From: Nocardioides sp. zg-1230
GTDB lineage: Bacteria > Actinomycetota > Actinomycetes > Propionibacteriales > Nocardioidaceae
Reading direction: 5' to 3'
Length of the DNA: 64,000 nt
Assembly: GCF_013155335.1 (NCBI RefSeq)
Contig: NZ_JABJQZ010000003.1
Location: forward strand, 1-64,000
Shown here: in pieces, positions 24,557-33,054 of the stretch
Layout: each line of letters opens with the position of its first letter
Numbering within the stretch: position 1 is the first letter of the stretch
Translations under genes and position numbers: made by a program
Notes under the pieces: generated by a model
Database searches by the model: none
What the model saw: only the letters and a program-made list of their open reading frames with translations
What the model was told of the DNA's origin: nothing

Positions 24557-25030
24557 ATGTCCGACCAGTACCCCACCGACCCGCAGGCGGGCGACCCGAC
24601 GCGTGCCTACGGCCAGCAGCCGGAGAGCGCATACCGCGCCGTCCCGACGACGATGTCCCCGCAGGACGAGCGCACCTGGGGCGCGATCAGCCACGCCGGC
24701 GCCGTGGTCGCGATGATCTGCTCCGCCGGCTTCCTCGGGTTCCTGGCCTCGATCGCGGTCTACGTCATCTACAAGGACCGTGGCCCCTTCGTCCGCGCGC
24801 ACGCGGCGAACTCGATCAACGTCCAGATCTCCATGTTCATCTGGCTCGTCGTCGCCACGGTGCTCTACGTCGTCCTCGGCCTCGTCACCCTCGGCATCGG
24901 CTTCGTCGTCTTCCTGCCGGTCTTCCTCGTGCCCCCGGTCGTGGCCGGCATCATGCACGTCATCGGTGCGGTGAAGGCCTACAACGGCGAGTGGTGGAAC
25001 CCGCCGTTCACCCCGCAGTTCGTCCGCTGA
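24557..25030 (+). CDS. DUF4870 domain membrane protein
   Basis: A 157-residue protein with a hydrophilic N-terminus of about 50 residues rich in Gln/Pro/Tyr, then three hydrophobic helices (about residues 49-72, 92-118 and 122-140). The middle pattern (AISHAGAVVAMI, KDRGPFVRAHAANSINVQIS) is DUF4870/Tic20-like. The ATG is at 24557. Function is not known. Its 3' end overlaps the nucleotidyltransferase gene by 23 bases. Confidence 0.9.
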   Translation: MSDQYPTDPQAGDPTRAYGQQPESAYRAVPTTMSPQDERTWGAISHAGAVVAMICSAGFLGFLASIAVYVIYKDRGPFVRAHAANSINVQISMFIWLVVATVLYVVLGLVTLGIGFVVFLPVFLVPPVVAGIMHVIGAVKAYNGEWWNPPFTPQFVR

Positions 25031-25799
25031 CCTCACTGGTCAGCTCGCGCAGCAGCTCGTCCTGCCAGGCGAACGCCGCCCGGGCCCGGTCCGACAGACC
25101 GGGTCCGGGCAGCAGCGCCTCCACCTGCTCGGCCGTGCCTGCGGGCAGGTCGGTGCGCAGGTAGCGCAGCCCGAAGTCGTGGCGTGCCGGGCAGTGCCGG
25201 ACCCGCAGCAGCCGCACCAGGGGCTCGACGGCGAAGCGCAGGTGGAGGCCCGTCGCCTCGGCCAGGTCGCCCCGCGCGATCGCCCGCTCCACCAGCCACG
25301 CCCCGGTCTGCCGGCGTGCGGTCGCCTGGTCGACGACCTGCGCACGCTGCGCCTGCATCTCCGCCTCGTCGTCGTCCTCGAGCAGCAGGAGACCGTCGGG
25401 GTCGTGCAGGACCATCGGTACGCCGTGTCGGCGGGTGTCCATCGTGAGCCGCTCCGGCGTGGTCTGGATGACGACGTCGAGCAGGCGCGTCGGGCGGGAC
25501 AGGTCGGCGGCGTCGGGCTGGAGGTGGATGAAGCACTGCCGGCCGGTGGGCCACGTGGCCTCTGGCAGCTCCCACACGTGGTCGACGTCGAGCTCGCGCC
25601 GCACAAGGGCGAGCACGGCGTCGTACGTCGTCGCGGCGTCGCCGCTGCACCAGGCCTCGACGTCGAGGTCGGAGTGCTCGTCCCAGCCGCCGGTCACCGC
25701 GGATCCGTTGACCACGACCACCTGCAGGGCGGGCACGTGGCGGGGGAGCTCGGTGAGGAGCCGCAGGCAGTCGTCGTACCTGCTCAGGTCAGCGCTCAT
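25008..25799 (-). CDS. nucleotidyltransferase-fold protein
   Basis: A 263-residue protein with the polymerase-beta/kanamycin nucleotidyltransferase motif VVNGSAVTGGWDEHSDLDVE (about residues 28-47: Gly-Ser then Asp-x-Asp). A third acidic strand RLLDVVIQTTP follows. The helical C-terminal half resembles aminoglycoside adenylyltransferase-type helper domains. It might modify a small molecule or RNA; no substrate is evident. Start ATG at 25799, 35 bases from the leuS leader peptide on the other strand. Confidence 0.72.
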   Translation of the reverse strand: MSADLSRYDDCLRLLTELPRHVPALQVVVVNGSAVTGGWDEHSDLDVEAWCSGDAATTYDAVLALVRRELDVDHVWELPEATWPTGRQCFIHLQPDAADLSRPTRLLDVVIQTTPERLTMDTRRHGVPMVLHDPDGLLLLEDDDEAEMQAQRAQVVDQATARRQTGAWLVERAIARGDLAEATGLHLRFAVEPLVRLLRVRHCPARHDFGLRYLRTDLPAGTAEQVEALLPGPGLSDRARAAFAWQDELLRELTSEVSGRTAG

Positions 25800-25821
25800 G
25801 CCGTGCAGTATCCCGGGGAGG

Positions 25822-25827
25822 TATGCT
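25822..25827 (+). promoter_or_regulatory. candidate -10 of leuS leader transcript
   Basis: TATGCT ends seven bases before the leader-peptide GTG, so transcription could begin at that GTG and the leader would be leaderless. No good -35 is seen. Confidence 0.4.
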
Positions 25828-25833
25828 GGTGCC

Positions 25834-25869
25834 GTGCACGAGCAGCTCCTTCTTCGACAGCCGCGCTGA
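25834..25869 (+). CDS. Leu-rich leader peptide of leuS
   Basis: An 11-residue frame starting at GTG, VHEQLLLRQPR, with three consecutive Leu codons CTC-CTT-CTT. CTT is a rare codon in this GC-rich genome. The peptide ends 37 bases before a terminator stem with a T run ahead of leuS, the arrangement of ribosome-mediated attenuation: shortage of charged tRNA-Leu would stall the ribosome and let transcription reach leuS. An overlapping ATG frame at 25823 (41 codons) exists but has no such codon signal. Confidence 0.7.
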   Translation: MHEQLLLRQPR

Positions 25870-25905
25870 TCGGGATCTCCCACCCGCGGAGACCGACGCG
25901 CGGCC

Positions 25906-25929
25906 ACCCCTCCATGTGAGGGGTTTTTT
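25906..25929 (+). terminator. leuS leader terminator (attenuator)
   Basis: ACCCCTC (25906-25912), loop CATGT, GAGGGGT (25918-25924), then a run of T to 25929. A competing stem CCGCGC (25861-25866)/GCGCGG (25898-25903) overlaps the leader stop codon. Confidence 0.75.
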
Positions 25930-25983
25930 CATGCCCGACCCAGCCTGACTTCCAGCACCACCCGCACCTGCAGAGGACACGCC

Positions 25984-28470
25984 ATGAGCAGCCCAGACAC
26001 CGGAGCCCACGACGCCGAGCGCGCGACGTACGACATCGCCGCCACCGAGACGAAGTGGCAGCGGGTCTGGGAGGAGCTCCAGCCCTTCCGGGCCGACGAC
26101 GACAGCCCGCGCGAGAAGCGCTACGCGCTGACGATGTTCCCCTACCCGAGCGGCGACCTGCACATGGGCCACGCCGAGGTGTTCGCGCTGCACGACGTGG
26201 TGGCGCGCTACTGGTGGCAGCGCGGCTACGAGGTGCTGAACCCGATGGGCTTCGACTCCTTCGGCCTGCCCGCGGAGAACGCCGCGATCCGCAACGACGA
26301 GCACCCTGACACCTACACGCGCGCCAACATCGCGCGCTCGATCGAGTCGTGCAAACGGTACGCCGCGTCGTTCGACTGGACGCGCACCTTCAACACCTCC
26401 GACCCCGGCTACTACCGCTGGACGCAGTGGTTGTTCCTGGAGCTCTACGAGCGCGGCCTGGCCTACCGCAAGAACAGCCCGGTCAACTGGTGCCCGCAGG
26501 ACCAGACGGTCCTGGCCAACGAGCAGGTCGTCGGCGGCATGTGCGAGCGCTGCGGGGCGGAGGTGACGAAGAAGGAGCTGACCCAGTGGTACTTCAAGAT
26601 CACCGACTACGCCCAGGAGCTGCTGGACGGCCTGGACGAGCTGGAGAAGACCTGGCCCGACCGCGTCGTCACGGCCCAGCGCAACTGGATCGGTCGCTCC
26701 GAGGGTGCCCACGTCGACTTCGTCGTGGAGGGTCGTGACGAGCCGGTCACCGTCTACACGACGCGGCCCGACACGCTGTTCGGCGCGACCTTCATGGTGG
26801 TGGCGGCCGACGCTGCCCTGGCCTCCGAGCTGGTCACCGACGAGCAGCGCCCGGCGCTCGACGCCTACCTGGTCGAGGTCCGCAAGGAGACCGAGATCAA
26901 CCGGCTGGCCACCGACCGCGCCAAGACCGGTGTCTTCCTGGGCGTCCACGCGACCAACCCGCTGACCGGCACCCGGATCCCGGTGTACGCCGCCGACTAC
27001 GTGCTGGCCGACTACGGCACCGGCGCGATCATGGCGGTCCCCGGCCAGGACCAGCGCGACTGGGAGTTCGCCGAGGCGTTCGACCTGCCGGTCGTCCGCA
27101 CGGTCCAGCCGCCCGAGGGCTGGGAGGGCGAGGCCTTCACCGGCGACGGTCCGGCGATCAACTCCGCCAACGACGAGATCGACCTGTCCGGGATGGGCGT
27201 CGCGGAGGCCAAGACCACGACGATCGCCTACCTGGAGCGCCAGGGGCTGGGTCGCGGCACGGTCAACTTCCGACTGCGCGACTGGCTGGTGAGCCGCCAG
27301 CGCTTCTGGGGCCCGCCGATCCCGATCATCCACTGCCCCGTCGACGGCGAGGTCCCGGTCCCCGCGGACCAGCTGCCCGTCACCCTGCCCGACCTGCGCG
27401 GCGCCGACCTGAAGCCCAAGGGCACCTCGCCCCTGGGCGGGGCGACCGACTGGGTCCAGGTCGAGTGCCCGACCTGCGGCGGCCCCGCGACGCGCGACAC
27501 CGACACCATGGACACCTTCGTCGACTCGTCCTGGTACATGTTCCGCTACTGCTCGCCGCACGACGACACCCAGGCGTTCGACAGCGCGAAGGTCAACGCG
27601 TGGATGCCGTGCAATCTCTACGTCGGTGGCGTCGAGCACGCCGTGCTGCACCTGCTCTACGGCCGCTTCATGACCAAGGTCCTGAACGACATGGGCCTGG
27701 TCGACTTCCGCGAGCCGTGGGCGGCCCAGCTCAACCAGGGCTTCGTGATCAACCAGGGCAAGAAGATGAGCAAGTCCCTGGGCAACGGCGTCAACCTGGG
27801 CGAGCAGCTGGCGGCGTTCGGCGTGGACTCGGTGCGCCTCACGCTGGTCTTCGCCGGCCCGCCCGAGGACGACATCGACTGGGCCAACATGTCGCCGGAC
27901 GGGTCGCTGCGCTTCCTGCAGCGGGCCTGGCGGCTGTCGGGCGACGTCACCTCGGCCCCGGGCGTCGACGTCACGACCGGCGACATCGCGCTGCGGCGTA
28001 CGACCGCGCGCACCGTGCACGACGCGGCCGAGCTGGTCGAGACCTACCGCTTCAACGTGATGGTCGCCCGGGTGATGGAGCTGGTCAACGCGACCCGCAA
28101 GGCCATCGACTCCGGCTGCGGGCCGGCCGACCCGGCGGTGCGCGAGGCGACCGAGGCGGTGGCCATCCTGCTGTCCCTGGTCGCGCCCTACACGGCCGAG
28201 GAGATGTGGGAGCGGCTGGGCCACCAGCCCACCGTCGTCCGGGTCGGGTGGCCCGAGGTCGACGAGGCGCTGCTGGTGGAGGACACCGTCACCGCCGTCG
28301 TGCAGGTCAAGGGCAAGGTCAAGGCGCGCCTGGAGGTCGCCCCGGACGTGTCCGACGCCGACCTGGAGGCGGCTGCGCTGGCCGACGCCGGCGTGCAGCG
28401 GGCCATCGACGGCGCGACGGTGCGCAAGGTGATCGTGCGCGCGCCCAAGCTGGTCAACATCGTCGTCTGA
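25984..28470 (+). CDS. leuS: leucine-tRNA ligase
   Basis: An 828-residue class I synthetase. HMGH in [14 protein letters not shown] (about residues 51-64) and KMSKS in [11 protein letters not shown] (near residue 594) form the active site; the editing domain contains [13 protein letters not shown]; paired Cys (CERCG, CPTCGG) mark zinc-type insertions. It charges tRNA-Leu. The ATG is followed by a poorly conserved N-terminal extension. It sits behind a Leu-codon leader and attenuator, so it is probably induced by leucine starvation. Confidence 0.98.
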   Translation: MSSPDTGAHDAERATYDIAATETKWQRVWEELQPFRADDDSPREKRYALTMFPYPSGDLHMGHAEVFALHDVVARYWWQRGYEVLNPMGFDSFGLPAENAAIRNDEHPDTYTRANIARSIESCKRYAASFDWTRTFNTSDPGYYRWTQWLFLELYERGLAYRKNSPVNWCPQDQTVLANEQVVGGMCERCGAEVTKKELTQWYFKITDYAQELLDGLDELEKTWPDRVVTAQRNWIGRSEGAHVDFVVEGRDEPVTVYTTRPDTLFGATFMVVAADAALASELVTDEQRPALDAYLVEVRKETEINRLATDRAKTGVFLGVHATNPLTGTRIPVYAADYVLADYGTGAIMAVPGQDQRDWEFAEAFDLPVVRTVQPPEGWEGEAFTGDGPAINSANDEIDLSGMGVAEAKTTTIAYLERQGLGRGTVNFRLRDWLVSRQRFWGPPIPIIHCPVDGEVPVPADQLPVTLPDLRGADLKPKGTSPLGGATDWVQVECPTCGGPATRDTDTMDTFVDSSWYMFRYCSPHDDTQAFDSAKVNAWMPCNLYVGGVEHAVLHLLYGRFMTKVLNDMGLVDFREPWAAQLNQGFVINQGKKMSKSLGNGVNLGEQLAAFGVDSVRLTLVFAGPPEDDIDWANMSPDGSLRFLQRAWRLSGDVTSAPGVDVTTGDIALRRTTARTVHDAAELVETYRFNVMVARVMELVNATRKAIDSGCGPADPAVREATEAVAILLSLVAPYTAEEMWERLGHQPTVVRVGWPEVDEALLVEDTVTAVVQVKGKVKARLEVAPDVSDADLEAAALADAGVQRAIDGATVRKVIVRAPKLVNIVV

Positions 28471-28505
28471 CCCGACCCGCCCTGCTCCGTCCAGCGAACG
28501 ACGAA

Positions 28506-28534
28506 CCGGCCCCGCGGCGATGCCGCGGGGCCGG
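28506..28534. terminator. bidirectional terminator after leuS
   Basis: CCGGCCCCGCGG-CGATG-CCGCGGGGCCGG: a 12-bp perfect stem between convergent leuS and the subtilase gene. Confidence 0.8.
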
Positions 28535-28553
28535 TGTCGTGCTCAGGCGTGCG

Positions 28554-30131
28554 TCACGGTCGGTCGAGGCCGAAGGTGTAGCTGCCCGAACCGGAGTACG
28601 ACTCCACGCGCCACGAGTAGTAGCCCGAGGTGCCGGTGTAGGTGATCGTCTCCTGCGAGGTGCTGCTGATGCCCTGGGCGACGACGACCCAGGTGGAGCC
28701 GTTCCACTTCTCGAGGTAGAGGTCGAAGTCGGTGCCCGAGGGGCCGGAGATGCAGCCCACGTGGGTGCCGGCGCCCGAGTTGTAGTAGTCGCTCGTGCCG
28801 GGGTGGTAGGACACGCCACCGGAGGTCAGCGAGCCGGTCTCGGTCTCGGGCATGGAGCTGCAGGTGGTCGGGGTCGGGTCCGGCGGCGGGGTGGTGCCGC
28901 CGGTGCCGACGTACAGCAGGCGGTTCGGCGAGCCGGTCCCGGCGTTGGTGACCTTGTTGGGCGTCGCGTTGGTGATCAGCGCGCTGCCCACCGTCGCCGG
29001 GGAGGCCGACGGGTTGCCCTGGAGGTAGAGCGCCGCGGCGCCGGCGACGTGCGGGGTCGCCATCGACGTACCGCTGATGGTGTTGGTCGCCGAGGTGCCG
29101 GTGTGCCAGGCAGAGGTGATGTTGGAGCCGGGGGCGAACATGTCGAGGCACGAGCCGATGTTGCTGAAGCTCGACCGGGCGTCGGTGTTGGTCGTCGACC
29201 CGATGGTCAGGCCTGCCGCGACGCGGGCCGGCGAGCTGTTGCACGCGTTGGCGCCGGAGTCGTTGCCCGCGGCCAGGGCGTAGGTGACGCCGTCGGCGAT
29301 CGAGTTGCTGACCGCCGTGTCGAGGGCCGAGGAGATGCCTCCGCCGAGGCTCATGTTGGCCACGGCGGGGGACCCCGCGGTGTGGTTCTGGGTGACCCAG
29401 TCGACGCCGGCGATGACGCCGGAGTTGGACCCGCTGCCGTTGCAGTCGAGCACCCGCACCGCCACCAGGCGCACGCCCTTGGCGACGCCGTACGTCGACC
29501 CGCCGACGGTGCCGGCGACGTGCGTGCCGTGGCCGTTGCAGTCGCTGGTGCCGCGCCCGTCGTTGATCGCGGTGTAGCCCGTGACCGCGCGGCCACCGAA
29601 CTCGGAGTGCGAGCTGAGCACGCCGGTGTCGATGATGTAGGCGGTCACGCCCGCGCCGGTGGCGTTGTAGGTGTAGGCGTTGTTGAGCGGCAGGTCGCGC
29701 TGGTCGATCCGGTCCAGGCCCCACGTGGCGGGGGACTGGGTCGCGTCGAGCTGCACCGGCTTGTCGGCCTCGATGTAGGCGACGTTGGGGTTCTTGCGCA
29801 GCGCGGTGAGCGCCTTGGCGTTGAGCCGGGCGGCGAAGCCGTCGAGCACCGCGGTGTAGGTGTGGCTGATGGTCGCGCCCTCGGCGCGCACCTCGGCCTT
29901 GGCGGCGCCGAGGCTCTTGCCGGGCGCCTCCTTGTCGAGGACCACGATGTAGCGGTCGTCGGCGGCGGTGCCGAGGACCGGCGCGAGGCCGTCGTCGGAA
30001 ACGGAGGCCTGCGGGGCCTCCTGGGGCTCCTCCGTGCCGGCCGCGTGGGTGGCGGTCGGGGTGAGGGCGAGTGCGGCACCGGCGAGCGAGGCGATCAGGC
30101 CTGCTGCCAGTCGAGGGCGTGCATGGTTCAT
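28554..30131 (-). CDS. secreted S8 subtilisin-like protease (proteinase K type)
   Basis: A 525-residue preproprotease. Signal peptide about residues 1-31; inhibitor I9-like propeptide about 58-125; catalytic domain about 140-400 with Asp 168 (IIDTG), His 201 (GHGTHVAG), oxyanion Asn 290 (AAGND) and Ser 356 ([11 protein letters not shown]). A Pro/Thr linker near 405 leads to a C-terminal pre-peptidase (PPC) domain of beta strands. It should be exported, self-cleaved and degrade external protein. I start at the ATG at 30131, which has AAGGATCC before it. Confidence 0.95.
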   Translation of the reverse strand: MNHARPRLAAGLIASLAGAALALTPTATHAAGTEEPQEAPQASVSDDGLAPVLGTAADDRYIVVLDKEAPGKSLGAAKAEVRAEGATISHTYTAVLDGFAARLNAKALTALRKNPNVAYIEADKPVQLDATQSPATWGLDRIDQRDLPLNNAYTYNATGAGVTAYIIDTGVLSSHSEFGGRAVTGYTAINDGRGTSDCNGHGTHVAGTVGGSTYGVAKGVRLVAVRVLDCNGSGSNSGVIAGVDWVTQNHTAGSPAVANMSLGGGISSALDTAVSNSIADGVTYALAAGNDSGANACNSSPARVAAGLTIGSTTNTDARSSFSNIGSCLDMFAPGSNITSAWHTGTSATNTISGTSMATPHVAGAAALYLQGNPSASPATVGSALITNATPNKVTNAGTGSPNRLLYVGTGGTTPPPDPTPTTCSSMPETETGSLTSGGVSYHPGTSDYYNSGAGTHVGCISGPSGTDFDLYLEKWNGSTWVVVAQGISSTSQETITYTGTSGYYSWRVESYSGSGSYTFGLDRP

Positions 30132-30251
30132 CGTGGATCCTTCCCGAGACAGATGGACGAGGCCGACCCTGACGGCCGGCGCGGTCCCGGGCAAGGGGCA
30201 GGCCTCGCTTAACACTTAACTCCCGCCCGGTCCTCGCCCCGGGTCCCGGCC

Positions 30252-31124
30252 TCAGCTGCTCGGCCAGCTCCAGCGGATCCCGGTCGTGCCGGGGGCGGTG
30301 TCGGTGTGCACCAGGTGGGCCCGTCGGTCCTCGTCCAGGGCGATCGGCTGCTCGCGGCCCTCGGTGATGGCCGCCACGCGTTCGGGGAGTGCCCGCGCGT
30401 CGAACGCGACCTCGAGCAGGTACTCGCGCATCGGCAGGCGCAGCCGGCGGGTGTACTCGCGCTCGCACGGGCCGGGGGCGGGGGAGACGACGTCGTACTT
30501 CACGATCACGGTCTCGCCGCGGCGCAGCGGCCGGAAGAAGAGCAGCTCCGCGCCGACGACGCCCGCCTCGGGGTCGCGCTCGACCCGCCCCAACGCGCAG
30601 CCGCGCAGCGGCCGGATCTCCGGCAGGCCGGAGCCCAGGTCGTCCTGGGAGTGCATCACGACGCGGCGGTCGGGTCCGTCCGCGCGCGCCCGCATCGCCT
30701 GCCGCACGGTGAGGCGCACCTGCCGACGGTCCGGCCCGAGGCGCAGGATGTCGTGCACCGAGACCCGCGCCAGCTCGGTGTCCCAGCTGGTGTCCAGCCG
30801 GCCCAGGACGGCCGAGTGCGCCTCCTCGGGCCACAGGACGTCGAGGCCCCGCACGGCCCGGCGCGGGGTGCGCTCCCGGGTGCTGGGGAGGGTGGCGGTG
30901 AGGCTGCCCGACGGCAGGCCCAGGACGTCCTCGAGGTGCGGCAGGGCCGCCAGCGACGACCGGCGCCCGGGCTCGCTGCGCCCGGACCGCCAGTAGCTCA
31001 GCGTGGCCGCGCTCACCGACACCCCGCGCTGGGCGAGGTGCTCGGTGATCCGGTCCAGGCCCAGGCCGCGGGCGTCGATGGCGGCCCGGAGTGCGTCGGC
31101 GAAGCGCTCGGGCCGGTCGGGCAT
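30252..31124 (-). CDS. XRE-type HTH protein with large C-terminal domain
   Basis: A 290-residue protein with an N-terminal helix-turn-helix (FADALRAAIDARGLGLDRITEHLAQRGVSVSAATLSYW) of the XRE type that includes the SGRSEPGRRSS recognition region. The remaining 200 residues are beta-rich with no known ligand domain. It sits alone on the minus strand, divergent from degV with 96 bases between starts, so it may regulate degV or itself. Confidence 0.75.
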   Translation of the reverse strand: MPDRPERFADALRAAIDARGLGLDRITEHLAQRGVSVSAATLSYWRSGRSEPGRRSSLAALPHLEDVLGLPSGSLTATLPSTRERTPRRAVRGLDVLWPEEAHSAVLGRLDTSWDTELARVSVHDILRLGPDRRQVRLTVRQAMRARADGPDRRVVMHSQDDLGSGLPEIRPLRGCALGRVERDPEAGVVGAELLFFRPLRRGETVIVKYDVVSPAPGPCEREYTRRLRLPMREYLLEVAFDARALPERVAAITEGREQPIALDEDRRAHLVHTDTAPGTTGIRWSWPSS

Positions 31125-31220
31125 CCGGACATCCAACCTGAGGCCACCACGCCCCGCAAGGACGGGGCCGCCCGCGAGCGAGGCTCCGGGCGCGGGTCCG
31201 GAGCCACTAGCCTTCGGGAT

Positions 31221-32078
31221 GTGTCCGGCACCGTCATCGTCACCGACTCGACCGCGAGCCTGCCCGCCGAGCTGGCGCAGGAGCGCGGCATCCGGGTCGT
31301 GCCGCTTCAGGTGGTGATCGGCGCCCGGGTGCTCGACGAGGGACCCGACGGTGCCACGCCCGAGGTGGTCGCCGAGGCGCTGCGCGACTTCGTCCCGGTC
31401 AGCACCTCCCGGCCGGCGCCGGCGCTGTTCGCCGAGCTCTACCGCTCGCTGGCGGCCGAGGGTGCCGAGGAGATCGTGTCGGTGCACCTCTCCGGCGAGA
31501 TGAGCGGCACCTTCGAGTCCGCCCAGCTCGCCGCCCTGGAGGTCGAGCTGCCCGTGCACGTCGTCGACTCCGGCCAGGTCGGCATCGCGACCGGTTACGC
31601 CGCGCTCACGGCGGCCGACGTGCTGGACTCCGGCGGGACCGCGGAGGAGGCTGCCCGGGCGGCTCTCGCCCGCGGGCAGGCGGCGACCTCGTTGTTCTAC
31701 GTCGACACCCTGGAGTACCTGCGACGGGGCGGGCGCATCGGCGCCGCCGCGGCGATCTTCGGCAGCGCGCTGTCGGTCAAGCCCCTGCTCGAGATCGCCG
31801 AGGGCCGGGTCGCACCGCGTGAGCGCGTGCGTACGGCGTCGCGCGCCCTCGCGCGCCTCGCCGAGCTGGCGGTCGAGGCGGCCGGCGACCAGCCGGTCGA
31901 CGTGTGCGTGTCTCACCTCGCCAACGCCGGCCGCGCCGAGGAGCTCGCCGCCGCGCTGACCGACCGGCTCGCTGACGGGCTGGAGGGGCGCGAGGTGATG
32001 TGCGGCGAGCTCGGGGCCGTGCTCGGCGCGCACGTCGGGCCCGGCATGGTCGCGGTCTGCGTCGCCCCGCGGCCCTGA
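31221..32078 (+). CDS. DegV family fatty-acid-binding protein
   Basis: A 285-residue protein of the DegV/EDD fold: VTDSTASLP at the N-terminus, TSRPAPALFAELY near 75-90, SGEMSGTFESA near 105, and an LEYLRRGGRIG segment. DegV proteins bind a long-chain fatty acid; in FakB partners of FakA they deliver it for phosphorylation, but no fakA is nearby. It begins at GTG 31221, after an XRE gene on the other strand. Confidence 0.9.
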   Translation: MSGTVIVTDSTASLPAELAQERGIRVVPLQVVIGARVLDEGPDGATPEVVAEALRDFVPVSTSRPAPALFAELYRSLAAEGAEEIVSVHLSGEMSGTFESAQLAALEVELPVHVVDSGQVGIATGYAALTAADVLDSGGTAEEAARAALARGQAATSLFYVDTLEYLRRGGRIGAAAAIFGSALSVKPLLEIAEGRVAPRERVRTASRALARLAELAVEAAGDQPVDVCVSHLANAGRAEELAAALTDRLADGLEGREVMCGELGAVLGAHVGPGMVAVCVAPRP

Positions 32079-32154
32079 GCGAGACACGGGACCGCTGTCC
32101 ACAGATTGCCGATCGCCCCTGTCGACGCGGCGCGAGCGTTCCTAGCGTGGAGGC

Positions 32155-33045
32155 ATGCGCCGATCCCAGTCGTCCTCCGAGCACGCCGAGGCGGTGTCGC
32201 GGCGGCTGGCGACGCTGAGCGCCGAGCTCGCCGCTGTGCGCGACGAGCCTGCCGACCCGGCTGGCCCGGCCGACCCGGCGTGGGGGCACACGCGGGTCCG
32301 TGAGCGTCCCGACGCGGTTCCCGTACCTGCGGCGGTCCCCGTCGTCCCGCCGCTGCCCGGGCGTCACGCCTCGCGTCGGCTGCGGGTCGGCGGCCTGCAG
32401 CTCGGTCCGGTGCACGTCGCCGTCGTCGCCGTGGTCGCGGCCCTGGCCGTCGGGATCGCCGCGTGGTGGGCGGTGCGCGACCAGGCCCGCGCCGTTCCGG
32501 TCGCACCCTCGGCCTCCGGGTCCGCATCCGAGTCCGGGTCGCCCGAGCAGCTCGCCCCCGTGGTGTCGTCGGACGCTGCGGCACCGGGCGACCAGGGTCC
32601 GGGGGTGACCGACGCCGGTGAGGAGCTGGTGGTCGACGTAGCCGGCAAGGTACGTCGCCCCGGCATCGCGGTGCTGCCTGCCGGTTCGCGCGTCGTCGAC
32701 GCGCTCGACGCGGCGGGCGGTGCCAGGCGCGGCGTCGACCTGACCTCGCTCAACCTCGCCCGCCCGGTCGTCGACGGCGAGCAGATCCTCGTGGGCGTCG
32801 CCCCCGCGGCAGGCGTCGCCGGCACGGTCGACGCCCCGGCCCCCGACGGTGCGACGCTCGTCAACCTCAACACCGCCGACCAGGCCGCGCTCGACACCCT
32901 GCCCGGCGTCGGGCCCGTGACGGCCGACGCGATCCTCGCCTGGCGCGACGCCAACGGCGCGTTCACCTCCGTCGACGAGCTCCTGGAGGTCGACGGCATC
33001 GGGGAGGCCACCCTCGCCGACCTCGCCCCGCTCGTCACGCTCTGA
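32155..33045 (+). CDS. comEA: ComEA-type DNA-binding competence protein
   Basis: A 296-residue protein. A soluble N-terminus of about 80 residues precedes one membrane helix (about 86-106), a Ser/Pro-rich spacer, an SLBB-type domain (VDVAGKVRRPGIAVLPAGSRVVDALDAAGG) and a C-terminal double helix-hairpin-helix (VNLNTADQAALDTLPGVGPVTADAILAWR), which binds DNA without sequence preference. It is next to comEC, nine bases away, as in naturally competent bacteria. Confidence 0.93.
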   Translation: MRRSQSSSEHAEAVSRRLATLSAELAAVRDEPADPAGPADPAWGHTRVRERPDAVPVPAAVPVVPPLPGRHASRRLRVGGLQLGPVHVAVVAVVAALAVGIAAWWAVRDQARAVPVAPSASGSASESGSPEQLAPVVSSDAAAPGDQGPGVTDAGEELVVDVAGKVRRPGIAVLPAGSRVVDALDAAGGARRGVDLTSLNLARPVVDGEQILVGVAPAAGVAGTVDAPAPDGATLVNLNTADQAALDTLPGVGPVTADAILAWRDANGAFTSVDELLEVDGIGEATLADLAPLVTL

Positions 33046-33054
33046 CCGGCGGTC

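Noticed and set aside
25800-25983. T-box riboswitch ahead of leuS
   Set aside because: No T-box core sequence or specifier stem is seen; the Leu-codon leader and simple terminator explain the region better.
25789-28224. An 811-codon open frame antisense to leuS
   Set aside because: It is the complement of a certain synthetase gene, is composed of shadow-like Asp/Arg/Val/Gly repeats, and reflects third-position GC bias.
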